From an uncultured Alistipes sp. (GTDB lineage: Bacteria > Bacteroidota > Bacteroidia > Bacteroidales > Rikenellaceae), in the NCBI GenBank assembly GCA_944321765.1, contig CALUMQ010000024.1, positions 1 to 40,513 of the forward strand: DNA of 40,513 nt, written 5' to 3'. A model generated the notes under the pieces. That model was not told the DNA's origin and made no database searches. It was given only the letters and a program-made list of their open reading frames with translations. The position numbers and the translations under genes were made by a program. Position 1 is the stretch's first letter; each line of letters starts with the position of its first letter. Of this stretch, positions 23,884-31,710 are shown piece after piece.

Positions 23884-24879
23884 ATGAAAATCGTCATCGA
23901 CAGTGCCATACCCTATATAGAAGGTGTGCTGGAACCCTTCGCCGAGGTGGTATACCGACCCGGAAAGGCGATCTGCGCGGACGACGTGCGCGAGGCCGAC
24001 GCACTGGTCATCCGCACGCGCACGCGCTGCGACGCGCAACTGCTCGAACACTCCCGTGTGCGGATGATCGCCACGGCCACCATCGGATTCGACCACATCG
24101 ACCTTCCGTGGTGTGCCGAACGGGGCATCGAGGTCGCGACAGCTGCCGGATGCAACGCCCGGGGCGTCCTGCAATGGATCGCCGCCGTGCTCGACTTCCT
24201 GGCGTGCCGCGAAGGATGGCATCCCGCGCAGAAGACGCTGGGCATCGTCGGCGTGGGACATGTCGGGTCGCTGGTCAAGGCCTATGCCGAGGCGTGGGGA
24301 TTCCGCGTCGTATGCTGCGACCCGCCGCGCGAAGCCCGCGAGCGATGCGGATTCCTCCCGCTGGAGGAGGTGGCGCGGCAGGCCGACCTGCTGACCTTCC
24401 ATACGCCGCTCGACGACACGACACGACACATGGGCTGCAGCGCGCTGTTCGCGACGATGAAGCCCCACGCCGTGGTGATCAACTCCTCGCGGGGCGAGGT
24501 GGTCGACGCCCAGGCGCTCTACGACAGCGGACTTTCGTGCGTGCTCGACGTCTGGGAGCATGAACCGAACCTGCATCCCGGACTGCTCGAACGGACGCTG
24601 CTGGCCACGCCCCACATCGCCGGATACTCACAGCAGGGCAAGGCCAACGCCACGGCCATGTCCGTTGCGGCGCTCGCCCGTCATTTCGACCTTCCCCTCG
24701 GAGGGTGGTACCCCCCGCAGGTCGAACCCTCGGCGCCGCGTCCCATCTCATGGCAGGAGCTCTCGGGCACGATCCGCGACGTCTACGACATCGAGGCCGA
24801 AAGCCGCCGGCTGAAGAGCCATCCCGGAGATTTCGAGTCCCTGCGCGACCATTACGCCTACCGAAAGGAATATTTTTAG
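23884..24879 (+). CDS. pdxB: 4-phosphoerythronate dehydrogenase
   Basis: A 331-residue D-2-hydroxyacid dehydrogenase of the PdxB type, which oxidises 4-phospho-D-erythronate in pyridoxal phosphate synthesis. Features are the N-terminal MKIVIDSAIPYIEGVLEPF, the ATATIGFDHID segment, the NAD-binding motif GIVGVGHVGSLVKAYA, the catalytic Arg in NSSRGEVVD, Glu in DVWEHEPNL and His in TPHIAGYS. The C-terminal dimerisation domain is shorter than in E. coli PdxB (378 residues), as in other Bacteroidetes. The frame is open upstream to 23794, but that start lies before the promoter box, so 23884 is preferred. Confidence 0.92.
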   Translation: MKIVIDSAIPYIEGVLEPFAEVVYRPGKAICADDVREADALVIRTRTRCDAQLLEHSRVRMIATATIGFDHIDLPWCAERGIEVATAAGCNARGVLQWIAAVLDFLACREGWHPAQKTLGIVGVGHVGSLVKAYAEAWGFRVVCCDPPREARERCGFLPLEEVARQADLLTFHTPLDDTTRHMGCSALFATMKPHAVVINSSRGEVVDAQALYDSGLSCVLDVWEHEPNLHPGLLERTLLATPHIAGYSQQGKANATAMSVAALARHFDLPLGGWYPPQVEPSAPRPISWQELSGTIRDVYDIEAESRRLKSHPGDFESLRDHYAYRKEYF

Positions 24880-24899
24880 CGAATTCGCTCTTTTTTAAT

Positions 24900-24907
24900 T
24901 ACCTTTG
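24900..24907 (+). promoter_or_regulatory. Probable -7 box for pyrD-cinA
   Basis: TACCTTTG matches TAnnTTTG and lies 20 bases before the pyrD ATG. Just upstream, AGCGAATTCGCT (24878-24889), a perfect 12-base palindrome overlapping the pdxB stop, is followed by CTTTTTT and may be a short terminator for pdxB. Confidence 0.6.
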
Positions 24908-24927
24908 GGGCGAATTTTTCGAATGAA

Positions 24928-26097
24928 ATGTATAGCAGGATCATAAAACCCATCCTTTTCGCACTCTCCATCGAACGGGCCCACCGCGTGGTAATGATCC
25001 TCCTGCGCATCATCGGAATCATCCCCGGCGGGCGGTGGATGCTGCGCAAATGCTGCGCGGTGAAGCATCCCGCCCTCGAACGCGAAGTCTTCGGCATCCG
25101 CTTCCCCAATCCCGTGGGACTCGCCGCAGGATTCGACCGCAACGGCGAAGCGCTGCGCGAAATCGCCGCCCTGGGATTCGGATTCATCGAGATCGGCACC
25201 GTCACGCCCCGCCCCCAGGCGGGAAATCCGCGTCCGCGCGTCTTCCGGCTCCAGAAGGACAACGCCATCATCAACCGCATCGGGGTGGCAAACCGCGGTC
25301 TGGAAGCCACCATCCGGCAACTCCGACGCCCCCATCCGGGCGTCATCGTCGGATGCAGCATCGGCAAGAATGCCGCCACACCTCCCGAAGAGGCGCCCTA
25401 CGACTACCTGAAGCTCTTCCGCAATCTCTATCAGTATGCGGACTATTTTACCGTGAACATCAACTGCGACAATGCCTTCCGCGAGGAGTGGCACCACGCG
25501 CGCGAATACATTCTTCAGATCCTCAACCCGCTGTTCGACTTCCGCCGCGGGCAGAACCAATACCGTCCGGTGATGCTGAAGATCTCGCCCGACATGCCCG
25601 ACGAGGTGATCGACCGGATCACCGACATCCTGCTCGAAACGCCCCTCGACGGCATCGTCGCCACGAACGGAACCCTCAGCCGGGAGGGTCTTCACACGAG
25701 CCGCACGTCGCTGACAAAGATCGGCAGCGGCCGGTTGAGCGGCGCTCCGCTGACACATCGGGCCGTCGAGATCGTGCGGCGGATCCACACGCGGGTGAAC
25801 GGCGCCTATCCGATCATCGGCGTGGGCGGACTGATGACGCCGGACGACGTGCGGGCGATGCTCGACGCCGGAGCCGACCTCGTGCAGCTCTACACCGGCT
25901 ACATCTACAACGGTCCCGGCATGGTGAAGGAGGTGTGCCGGGCACTGATCGACGACGCCCAGCGCGCCGAAGCGGCTCAACAGGCCGCCGAAACAGCTGC
26001 CGCGAAGGTTGCCGAAATGACCACCGAAGAAAACGCTCCGGCCGATTCCCGACCGACGACCGCGGACAAATCCGCCGCGACTCATCACGTACAGTAA
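24928..26097 (+). CDS. pyrD: Dihydroorotate dehydrogenase, class 2-like, with altered catalytic loop
   Basis: A 389-residue FMN barrel protein that matches quinone-linked dihydroorotate dehydrogenases, the fourth step of pyrimidine synthesis. Seen are the membrane-associating N-terminal helices, REVFGIRFPNPVGLAAGFDRNGE, FGFIEIGTVTPRPQAGNPRPR, SIGKN, ATNGTLSREGL and the phosphate loop GVGGLMTPDDV with LVQLYTGYIYNGPG. The odd part is the catalytic loop: where class 2 enzymes have VNVSSPNTPxLR, this protein has VNINCDNAFREEW, so the Ser base is replaced by Cys180 and the proline is lost. A Cys base is normal in class 1 enzymes (SCPN). A C-terminal tail of about 50 Ala/Glu-rich residues is also unusual. 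cinA follows after 13 bases. Confidence 0.87.
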   Translation: MYSRIIKPILFALSIERAHRVVMILLRIIGIIPGGRWMLRKCCAVKHPALEREVFGIRFPNPVGLAAGFDRNGEALREIAALGFGFIEIGTVTPRPQAGNPRPRVFRLQKDNAIINRIGVANRGLEATIRQLRRPHPGVIVGCSIGKNAATPPEEAPYDYLKLFRNLYQYADYFTVNINCDNAFREEWHHAREYILQILNPLFDFRRGQNQYRPVMLKISPDMPDEVIDRITDILLETPLDGIVATNGTLSREGLHTSRTSLTKIGSGRLSGAPLTHRAVEIVRRIHTRVNGAYPIIGVGGLMTPDDVRAMLDAGADLVQLYTGYIYNGPGMVKEVCRALIDDAQRAEAAQQAAETAAAKVAEMTTEENAPADSRPTTADKSAATHHVQ

Positions 26098-26110
26098 AAA
26101 CAGGCTTTTC

Positions 26111-27352
26111 ATGAAAGCATCGATCATTACCATTGGCGACGAAATCCTCATCGGGCAGATCGTCGACACCAACTCGGTATCCATAGCCCGACACCTCAAC
26201 TCCGCGGGTATCGTTGTCCGCGAACGCCTCTCGATAGGCGACGACCGCCGGCAGATCATCCAAGCCGTCGAGTGGGCCCTGAAGAACTACGAGGTGACGA
26301 TCCTCACCGGAGGCCTCGGCCCCACGAAGGACGACATCACGAAGAAGACCCTTGCCGAACTGTTCCAGTGCGACATGCGCTACGACCAGCAGGTGGCCGA
26401 GCACGTTGAGAAGATGCTCACGGCACGCGGCATCGAGTTCAACGACCTGAACCGTTCGCAGGCCATGGTGCCGACCGCCTGCACGGTGCTGTTCAACGCC
26501 CACGGCACGGCCCCCGGCATGTGGTTCGAGCGCAACGGACATGTCGTGGTATCGCTTCCCGGCGTGCCCTACGAGATGGAGCACCTCATGCAGGACAAGG
26601 TGATGCCGATGCTGAAGTCCCACTTCTCGCTGCGGCAGATCGTCCACCGCACGATGATCACCGCAGGACTTCCCGAGTCGATGCTCGCCAAACGCATCGA
26701 GAAGTGGGAGAACGCCCTGCCGCCCTACCTCAAACTCGCCTATCTGCCCAACCCCGGAGCCGTGCGGCTGCGGCTGTCGGCCTACGAAGTCGAGGGAGAG
26801 AGCGTCGCCCGGGAGATCGACCGGCAGTTCGAGGCGCTGCGCAAGATCATCCCCCACAACGTCATCGGATTCGAAACGGCCTCGATGCAGGAGCTCGTAC
26901 ACGGACTCCTCACCAAACGCCACCTGACCCTGGCTACGGCCGAAAGCTGCACGGGAGGCTCGATCGCGGCCCGTTTCACGGCGCTGCCCGGCGCCTCGGC
27001 CTATTTCCGCTGCGGCGTGGTGGCCTACAGCAACGACGCGAAGGTCGACATACTCGGCGTGCACGCCGACGACATTGCACAATACGGAGCCGTAAGCGAG
27101 CAGGTGGCCCGCCAGATGGCCGAAGGGGCCCGTCGCGTTGCCGGAGCCGATTACGCCATTGCCACCACGGGTATTGCCGGCCCCACGGGAGGTACGGCCG
27201 AGAAGCCCGTGGGCACGGTATGGATCGCCGTGGCCACACCCGAGCGCACGGTTGCCCAGGTGCGGCAGTGCGGCACCGACCGCGGACAGGTCATCGACCG
27301 CGCCAGCGCCTTTGCCATCAGCCTGCTGCGCGACTGTCTGAACGGAGAATAG
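26111..27352 (+). CDS. cinA: CinA-family protein (nicotinamide-nucleotide amidase / ADP-ribose pyrophosphatase-like)
   Basis: A 413-residue, full-length CinA. The N-terminal half is the molybdopterin-binding-like COG1058 domain (SIITIGDEILIGQIVDTNS, LTGGLGPTKDDITK, NAHGTAPGMW, LPGVPYEME), linked in the family to ADP-ribose pyrophosphatase activity. The C-terminal domain, from about residue 255, is the PncC type amidase with TAESCTGGSIAARFTALPGAS, VAYSNDAK and ATTGIAGPTGGTAEKPVGTVW, which deamidates NMN to nicotinate mononucleotide in pyridine-nucleotide recycling. It is co-transcribed with pyrD (13-base gap). No terminator with a U-tract was found after it. Confidence 0.94.
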   Translation: MKASIITIGDEILIGQIVDTNSVSIARHLNSAGIVVRERLSIGDDRRQIIQAVEWALKNYEVTILTGGLGPTKDDITKKTLAELFQCDMRYDQQVAEHVEKMLTARGIEFNDLNRSQAMVPTACTVLFNAHGTAPGMWFERNGHVVVSLPGVPYEMEHLMQDKVMPMLKSHFSLRQIVHRTMITAGLPESMLAKRIEKWENALPPYLKLAYLPNPGAVRLRLSAYEVEGESVAREIDRQFEALRKIIPHNVIGFETASMQELVHGLLTKRHLTLATAESCTGGSIAARFTALPGASAYFRCGVVAYSNDAKVDILGVHADDIAQYGAVSEQVARQMAEGARRVAGADYAIATTGIAGPTGGTAEKPVGTVWIAVATPERTVAQVRQCGTDRGQVIDRASAFAISLLRDCLNGE

Positions 27353-27396
27353 GCGGCAGCCGCCCCGGGCGGGAGGGCGAGTGTAGGACGGGAGCA

Positions 27397-27426
27397 GGAG
27401 AAGGAGAAGGAGAAGGAGAAGGAGAG
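27397..27426 (+). repeat. GGAGAA hexamer tandem repeat
   Basis: Five adjacent copies of GGAGAA (the last is GGAGAG) in the gene-free stretch after cinA. The purine run is strongly strand-biased. The rest of 27353-27576 is G-rich without a recognisable gene. Confidence 0.8.
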
Positions 27427-27576
27427 GCAAAGGACAAAAGCAGAACGGGAGCCGCGCCGGAGAAAAACGGGAAGAGGGAACGCCGGGGAGCGGGTGTGCG
27501 GATCTGCGGAGACCGACACATATCGGAAACATCCCGCCGGACACCGACTCCCGGAGGACAAAAAGTCGTGAAAACC

Positions 27577-27607
27577 TTTGCTATTTGACGAAAAGGTCGT
27601 ATATTTG
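27577..27607 (+). promoter_or_regulatory. Promoter of the rpmB-rpmG-DUF4295 operon
   Basis: TTTG (27577-27580), a 19-base spacer and TATATTTG (27600-27607) reproduce the consensus exactly. The predicted leader of about 40 bases begins with CCCTTAAAAGGG, a short palindrome. Confidence 0.88.
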
Positions 27608-27651
27608 CACTCCCTTAAAAGGGTTTTAACGAAAAAATTTTATAACCGAAA

Positions 27652-27885
27652 ATGAAAGTTTGCGAAATCACAGGCAAGGTGGCAGTGGTGGGCAACAATG
27701 TCTCGCACTCGCACCTGAAGACCAAACGCAAATTCAGCCCCAATCTGAAAACCAAGCGTTTCTGGTCTGAGCAGGAGGGCCGCTGGATTACCCTGAAGGT
27801 ATCGGCCGCCGGAATGAAAACCATCAACAAGAAAGGGCTCGCAGTGGCTCTGCGCGAGGCTGCCGCTCCCAAAAGCGTGTACTAA
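27652..27885 (+). CDS. rpmB: 50S ribosomal protein L28 (bL28)
   Basis: A 77-residue basic protein, MKVCEITGKVAVVGNNVSHS at the start, then HLKTKRKFSPNLKTKRFW, matching bL28 over its whole length. It binds 23S rRNA in the large subunit. The zinc-type CxxC pairs of some L28 proteins are absent, so this is the zinc-independent form. It is first in a three-gene ribosomal operon with a strong promoter; the gap to rpmG is 16 bases. Confidence 0.97.
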   Translation: MKVCEITGKVAVVGNNVSHSHLKTKRKFSPNLKTKRFWSEQEGRWITLKVSAAGMKTINKKGLAVALREAAAPKSVY

Positions 27886-27901
27886 AATCATCGAGTAACA
27901 A

Positions 27902-28084
27902 ATGGCAAAGAAAGGCAACAGAGTTCAGGTCATCCTCGAATGCACCGAACAGAAAGAGAGCGGCGTTGCGGGAATGTCCCGTTACATCACCACCAAGAAC
28001 AAGAAGAATACCCCCGAGCGTCTGGAGCGTAAGAAGTACAATCCCTTCCTCAAGCGGGTTACCGTTCACCGTGAAATCAAATAG
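27902..28084 (+). CDS. rpmG: 50S ribosomal protein L33 (bL33)
   Basis: A 60-residue protein, [21 protein letters not shown] then [25 protein letters not shown], typical of bL33 near the tRNA exit site. It has no CxxC pairs, so like the neighbouring L28 it is of the zinc-free type. The downstream DUF4295 gene starts 12 bases after its stop. Confidence 0.97.
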   Translation: MAKKGNRVQVILECTEQKESGVAGMSRYITTKNKKNTPERLERKKYNPFLKRVTVHREIK

Positions 28085-28096
28085 TAGAGAAGCCCT

Positions 28097-28258
28097 ATGG
28101 CAAAGAAAGTAGTCGCAACACTGAAAACCGGCACGGGTAAGCAATTCACCAAGTGCATCAAGATGGTCAAGTCGGAAAAAACCGGTGCCTACATGTTCAA
28201 GGAGAGCATCGTTCCCAACGACCAGGTAAAGGATTTCTTCGCTGAAGAGAAGAAATAA
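28097..28258 (+). CDS. DUF4295 small basic protein, probably ribosomal
   Basis: A 53-residue ORF, too short for the usual ORF threshold, starting MAKKVVATLKTGTGKQFTK and ending DFFAEEKK. It is Lys-rich, starts 12 bases after rpmG and has a strong terminator directly behind it, so it belongs to the ribosomal operon. The family (DUF4295) is restricted to Bacteroidetes and keeps this position. From memory, structural work on a Flavobacterium ribosome described an extra large-subunit protein named bL38 that I believe is this family; I cannot check that here. A ribosomal role is therefore likely. Confidence 0.9.
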   Translation: MAKKVVATLKTGTGKQFTKCIKMVKSEKTGAYMFKESIVPNDQVKDFFAEEKK

Positions 28259-28260
28259 GT

Positions 28261-28321
28261 ATTTAAGAGCATCTCTTAAATACAAAGGGCATTCCCTCCG
28301 GGAAATGCCCTTTGTGTTTTT
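28261..28321 (+). terminator. Tandem hairpins and terminator of the ribosomal operon
   Basis: ATTTAAGAG/CTCTTAAAT (28261-28281) is a perfect 9-bp stem with a 3-base loop, starting 2 bases after the DUF4295 stop. Directly behind it, ACAAAGGGCATTCCC (28282-28296) pairs with 28300-28315 with one bulged A, followed by GTTTTT. The second hairpin is the terminator. Confidence 0.92.
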
Positions 28322-28369
28322 CCACCACGGCCCCGACGGGGAGTTTTCCGGAAGAATATGCCAAACGAA

Positions 28370-28397
28370 GCGGCGCCTCCCCGAGAAGAGACGCCGC
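28370..28397 (-). terminator. Possible terminator of the secreted-protein gene
   Basis: On the minus strand GCGGCGTCTC pairs with GAGGCGCCGC (10 bp, one G-U) around an 8-base loop and is followed by TTCGTTTGG, a weak U-rich end. It lies 35 bases beyond the stop at 28433. Confidence 0.5.
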
Positions 28398-28432
28398 CAG
28401 GAAAAAGGAATACCGTTTCGGTGCCGGAGGAA

Positions 28433-29290
28433 TCAGAACTTGTGCACGGCACGCACGAGGAACTTGTTGTATTTCGGAATCTCCACGATATAGGGCGGTT
28501 CGGGACTCATGTGCGAGGTATAGGCCTCCTTTTCGTTCTTCTCGGTCGACGAGAAGTAGTAGACCATCTTGTCCATACGCTTGCCGCCGGCATCCTTCAA
28601 TGCGTTGTTGAACTTGTTGCGGGCCTTGCGGTTGTTCAGCGTACGGACTCCTCCATTGTAATTGTGCCCGATGTTCAGCATCTCGTCGATCGACGGAAGA
28701 TACCATCCCTCGCCCTTCTCCCGGCACCACTTGAAGGCCGGGAAATCATCCCACGAGAGTCCGTGCTCGGCGATGTATCGCTCCACGATCTCCATGTTGG
28801 CCATGCCGTCGGTGCGATTCTCGGCGCCAACCACAAACAGGTTGGGCTTGCGGGAGATATTCCACGGAAGATAGATCTGATCAAGCGAGATGATCAATCC
28901 GTGCTGCTTGTCCTCCGACAACACGCAGACGACCCCCTTCAGACCGTTCTCGTCATACAACTCCCCGATCTCGTACTCCTTGAGCACGTAACGGCCCTGA
29001 GGCGTTTGGACCTCGGAACGCGGAGCCGAGGTTTCGGGAGTCGTGGCGGGAGCTTCGGAATAGAACTCCTTCTCTCCGTTGGCATACTGAATGTAATGGA
29101 TTTCGGCGACGGGCAGCACGTAGGTCGGGCCGTCGGGATTCGAGAAGCGCTTGTAACGCACGGCGTCGGGCGACACCTCGAGTACCGAGGCTTCGATCTT
29201 CGAGGCATCGGTCTTCACGATCAGATCCTGCGCTGCAGCCGCAGCGATGCCGCAGCACACGGCAAAAATCAAGCAAATAAACTTTTTCAT
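28433..29290 (-). CDS. Secreted protein of unknown function with DUF1566-like C-terminus
   Basis: A 285-residue protein with a clear signal peptide (MKKFICLIFAVCCGIAAAAAQ) and no lipobox, so probably periplasmic or released. Residues ~22-75 are a small beta-rich unit seen in many secreted Bacteroidales proteins (IEASVLEVSPDAVRYKRFSNPDGPTYVLPVAEIHYIQYANGE). A short low-complexity linker follows. The second half, with GWYLPSIDEMLNIG and YYFSSTEKNEKEAYTSHM ending in LVRAVHKF, resembles the DUF1566/C-type-lectin-like domains of secreted proteins. No catalytic motif is recognised. It is monocistronic with its own -7 box. Confidence 0.8.
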   Translation of the reverse strand: MKKFICLIFAVCCGIAAAAAQDLIVKTDASKIEASVLEVSPDAVRYKRFSNPDGPTYVLPVAEIHYIQYANGEKEFYSEAPATTPETSAPRSEVQTPQGRYVLKEYEIGELYDENGLKGVVCVLSEDKQHGLIISLDQIYLPWNISRKPNLFVVGAENRTDGMANMEIVERYIAEHGLSWDDFPAFKWCREKGEGWYLPSIDEMLNIGHNYNGGVRTLNNRKARNKFNNALKDAGGKRMDKMVYYFSSTEKNEKEAYTSHMSPEPPYIVEIPKYNKFLVRAVHKF

Positions 29291-29364
29291 CCTTTACGCA
29301 AAAAATTGAATCTTCCCGGCGGTACTTCGGGTTAGTTCAAAGACCGTAACAGCGGGTTATTACG

Positions 29365-29372
29365 CAAAGATA
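29365..29372 (-). promoter_or_regulatory. Probable -7 box for the secreted-protein gene
   Basis: The minus strand reads TATCTTTG, a TAnnTTTG match, 74 bases upstream of the ATG at 29290. No well-spaced -33 element. Confidence 0.6.
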
Positions 29373-29527
29373 ACGTTTTTCCGGAGAATCTTGTTGTCTT
29401 TTCAACCCCGTTCGACGAAAAAATATCCGGATCAGAGACTATCGACACGCTCCGGCCGCTCTCCGATGCCCGGGATGGCAGGTCAAGGAATCCTGCCGCA
29501 GGATCCGCGTCCGGATGGACATCCGGT

Positions 29528-31519
29528 TCAGGGGAGCCATTCGATCCGGAAACGGTAGCGCATGCTCCCCTCCCACCACATGGAGAAGTTCGTTCCCCAA
29601 AGGTTGTTGTAAAGGCAGAAATGTACGCCCTGCCTCCAATCGGGATACGACGGGGAGTAATTCAGCGCATTGCGCTCACCCACACTGACAAGCAATGCAT
29701 CCGGGGAGGTTATCCTAAACGTACCCTTCCGGGTGATGAGATCCACGTATCCATCCACGCCATGCATCTGCCGGTTCCCGCCCGGCACGACATCCAGCAG
29801 ATCAACCCGGGATCCCGTCTTCTCGGCAACCAGCCCCACCAGCTCCTCGGGCTGAAACGACACCCAATAGGCCTCGGGCAGACGATTGGCCGGTTTTCCG
29901 AGCAGATCGACCGTATACTCCGCACTCCGGCCGTCGGGAGCGATCACCCATTCGGTCTGGACCTCGGGAAGCACCCGGGCATCCACCCGTGCATCGGCCG
30001 GGAAACGCATCCGGCAGCGGATGCGCCGGCCGCCATTCCAGCGGGTCGATTCACATCCGTCTACCCGAGCCTCCACCACGGCACTGCGTGCCGAACTCTT
30101 CTCCAGGCCCGGTTTTCCGTTATCTTCCAGCGCCCACTGAACCCGACTGGTCAGATAACGCTCCTGAAACCGCAGATAGTCCTCGTTCGAGAAGCTCTGA
30201 TAGGCAATAGCCCCCATCCGACCGCGAACTCCCCTGTACGCGAATGCATAACATCCTCCGGCATCCACTCCCCGGACCTTTTTCCGGAAGGAGGCAGCGT
30301 ACCTCTCGGGAACGCCGATCCCCGACAGGGCCTCAACGGCCTCCGAGCGGAGAGGCTCCGGCAACAGCGCCACAGCCTTGTCGATATTCTCATCCAACTC
30401 CCGCCAGGAGCGCTCCATAAAGAGGAATTCGGGTTGAGTACGCGCCTGCCGGAAAGCATCGAGATCGTATTTGTCCCAGTTCCTCAGGAAGGTCTTCACG
30501 TCGGCGCCCCACGTATGTTCGGCGATCATGCCGAGCCGGACGGCAAAATCCACGGCAAGATCGCCCGCGGGATCGAGACGTCCTTCGTCGATCCACCGTG
30601 CATAGAGGCGTCCGAGCTCCCGGAACCGTGCCATGCGCAGCGGCGCACTCCCGTATCCGTAGATCCAGGTATCGCCGATTTCGGAGGTCACCACCGGAAG
30701 CCTGTCACGCATCGTTTCGAGCACCTCGGCCACCTCATTGAGCGAGGCCGCCAGGATCTGCGCCCGCGGATAGCGGTCGTGCAGCGACGCATAGATCTCC
30801 CGCACCTGCTCGACCGTATGCGGGCCGTGGTTGTCTCCCGTAAGATTGATCGACACGGCCGTCCGGCCGTCGGGCAGAAGCTGCGTATCGCCATAGGAGC
30901 CCTGGTACATCAGCAGAATCTCGCGTCCCGACGGATCCCGCCAGCGGCAGACCGGAGGCACCTCGGGAACGCTGACGGCCGGATTGGTCCCCACATGCAG
31001 AAAGCGGATTCCGGCATCGGCCAGCAAGGGAACGATGCTGCGCGTATGTCCGGGGACGTCGGTCATCTTCACGGCCACCGTCCGCTTGCCGAAACGCTCG
31101 TCGAGGCGGTGCGAAAGGCCCAGCAACCCGCTGAACAGCGCTCCGCCCGCCGCCTCCGACTCCACGGTGTAGGGCATGCCGTTCCACACGATATCGCCGC
31201 GGCGGATGGCCGACTCCAGATCGGCGACCTCCTCTGCGGAGGCCTGCTTCAGATAGGCATCGATCAGCCACGCACCGGTCGTCCACACATAACGCTCTTC
31301 GCCGCCCGCAGCCCGGAGCTGCTGTGCCACCTCGATCGCTTTGGGAATGTAGGATGTCAGATAACGCTGCTCGACATTCGAGCTCAAATCGGTAAAGCCG
31401 ATGTCGAGATGAGTCTTGAAAACAACGTAGACACGCTCCACCGCCGGATCGGGAGCCGGCCGGGCCCCGCCCGCAGAGAGCGAAAACAGCGAGAGGATCA
31501 GTAGCAGCAGTTTTTTCAT
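29528..31519 (-). CDS. Secreted GH38-like / DUF5054 protein
   Basis: A 663-residue secreted protein (signal peptide MKKLLLLILSLFSLSAGGA). The mature N-terminus has YVVFKTHLDIGFTDLS, where the HLD triplet resembles the His-x-Asp zinc ligands of GH38/GH57-like alpha-mannosidase barrels. VKMTDVPGHTRSIVPLLADAGIRFLHVGTNPA and AEHTWGADVKTFLRNWDKYD continue that fold. The C-terminal third is beta-rich and ends in GTNFSMWWEGSMRYRFRIEW. The match is to DUF5054, a family related to glycoside hydrolases; true enzymatic activity is not proven by sequence. Its neighbours, a phosphomannose-isomerase-like protein and a GH92 alpha-mannosidase, fit processing of mannose-containing glycans. There is no clear promoter box in the 191-base gap upstream. 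Confidence 0.82.
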   Translation of the reverse strand: MKKLLLLILSLFSLSAGGARPAPDPAVERVYVVFKTHLDIGFTDLSSNVEQRYLTSYIPKAIEVAQQLRAAGGEERYVWTTGAWLIDAYLKQASAEEVADLESAIRRGDIVWNGMPYTVESEAAGGALFSGLLGLSHRLDERFGKRTVAVKMTDVPGHTRSIVPLLADAGIRFLHVGTNPAVSVPEVPPVCRWRDPSGREILLMYQGSYGDTQLLPDGRTAVSINLTGDNHGPHTVEQVREIYASLHDRYPRAQILAASLNEVAEVLETMRDRLPVVTSEIGDTWIYGYGSAPLRMARFRELGRLYARWIDEGRLDPAGDLAVDFAVRLGMIAEHTWGADVKTFLRNWDKYDLDAFRQARTQPEFLFMERSWRELDENIDKAVALLPEPLRSEAVEALSGIGVPERYAASFRKKVRGVDAGGCYAFAYRGVRGRMGAIAYQSFSNEDYLRFQERYLTSRVQWALEDNGKPGLEKSSARSAVVEARVDGCESTRWNGGRRIRCRMRFPADARVDARVLPEVQTEWVIAPDGRSAEYTVDLLGKPANRLPEAYWVSFQPEELVGLVAEKTGSRVDLLDVVPGGNRQMHGVDGYVDLITRKGTFRITSPDALLVSVGERNALNYSPSYPDWRQGVHFCLYNNLWGTNFSMWWEGSMRYRFRIEWLP

Positions 31520-31710
31520 GGTTTTACAGCATCAGACGGGTACAAAGTATCACAGCCGCGGATCAACCACGCCAATCGGGTTCGGAGGCCCCACAGGCGC
31601 CGACTCCTCCCCGGCCGCCTGCAAAGAGCATGGAGGGGAGGTTTCGCACCTCCGGCACCGGACGCATTGCATTGGAAGGAGCCGGAACCGGATTTCAGCG
31701 CATCGGGCGT

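Noticed and set aside
27608-27651. Possible L28 autoregulatory leader RNA
   Set aside because: Only a short CCCTTAAAAGGG palindrome is present in a 44-base leader; not enough structure to support it.
29439-29527. Small inverted repeats behind the GH38-like gene read as a terminator
   Set aside because: The stems are short (CCGGAT/ATCCGG) or bulged and have no T-tract, so I could not support a call.
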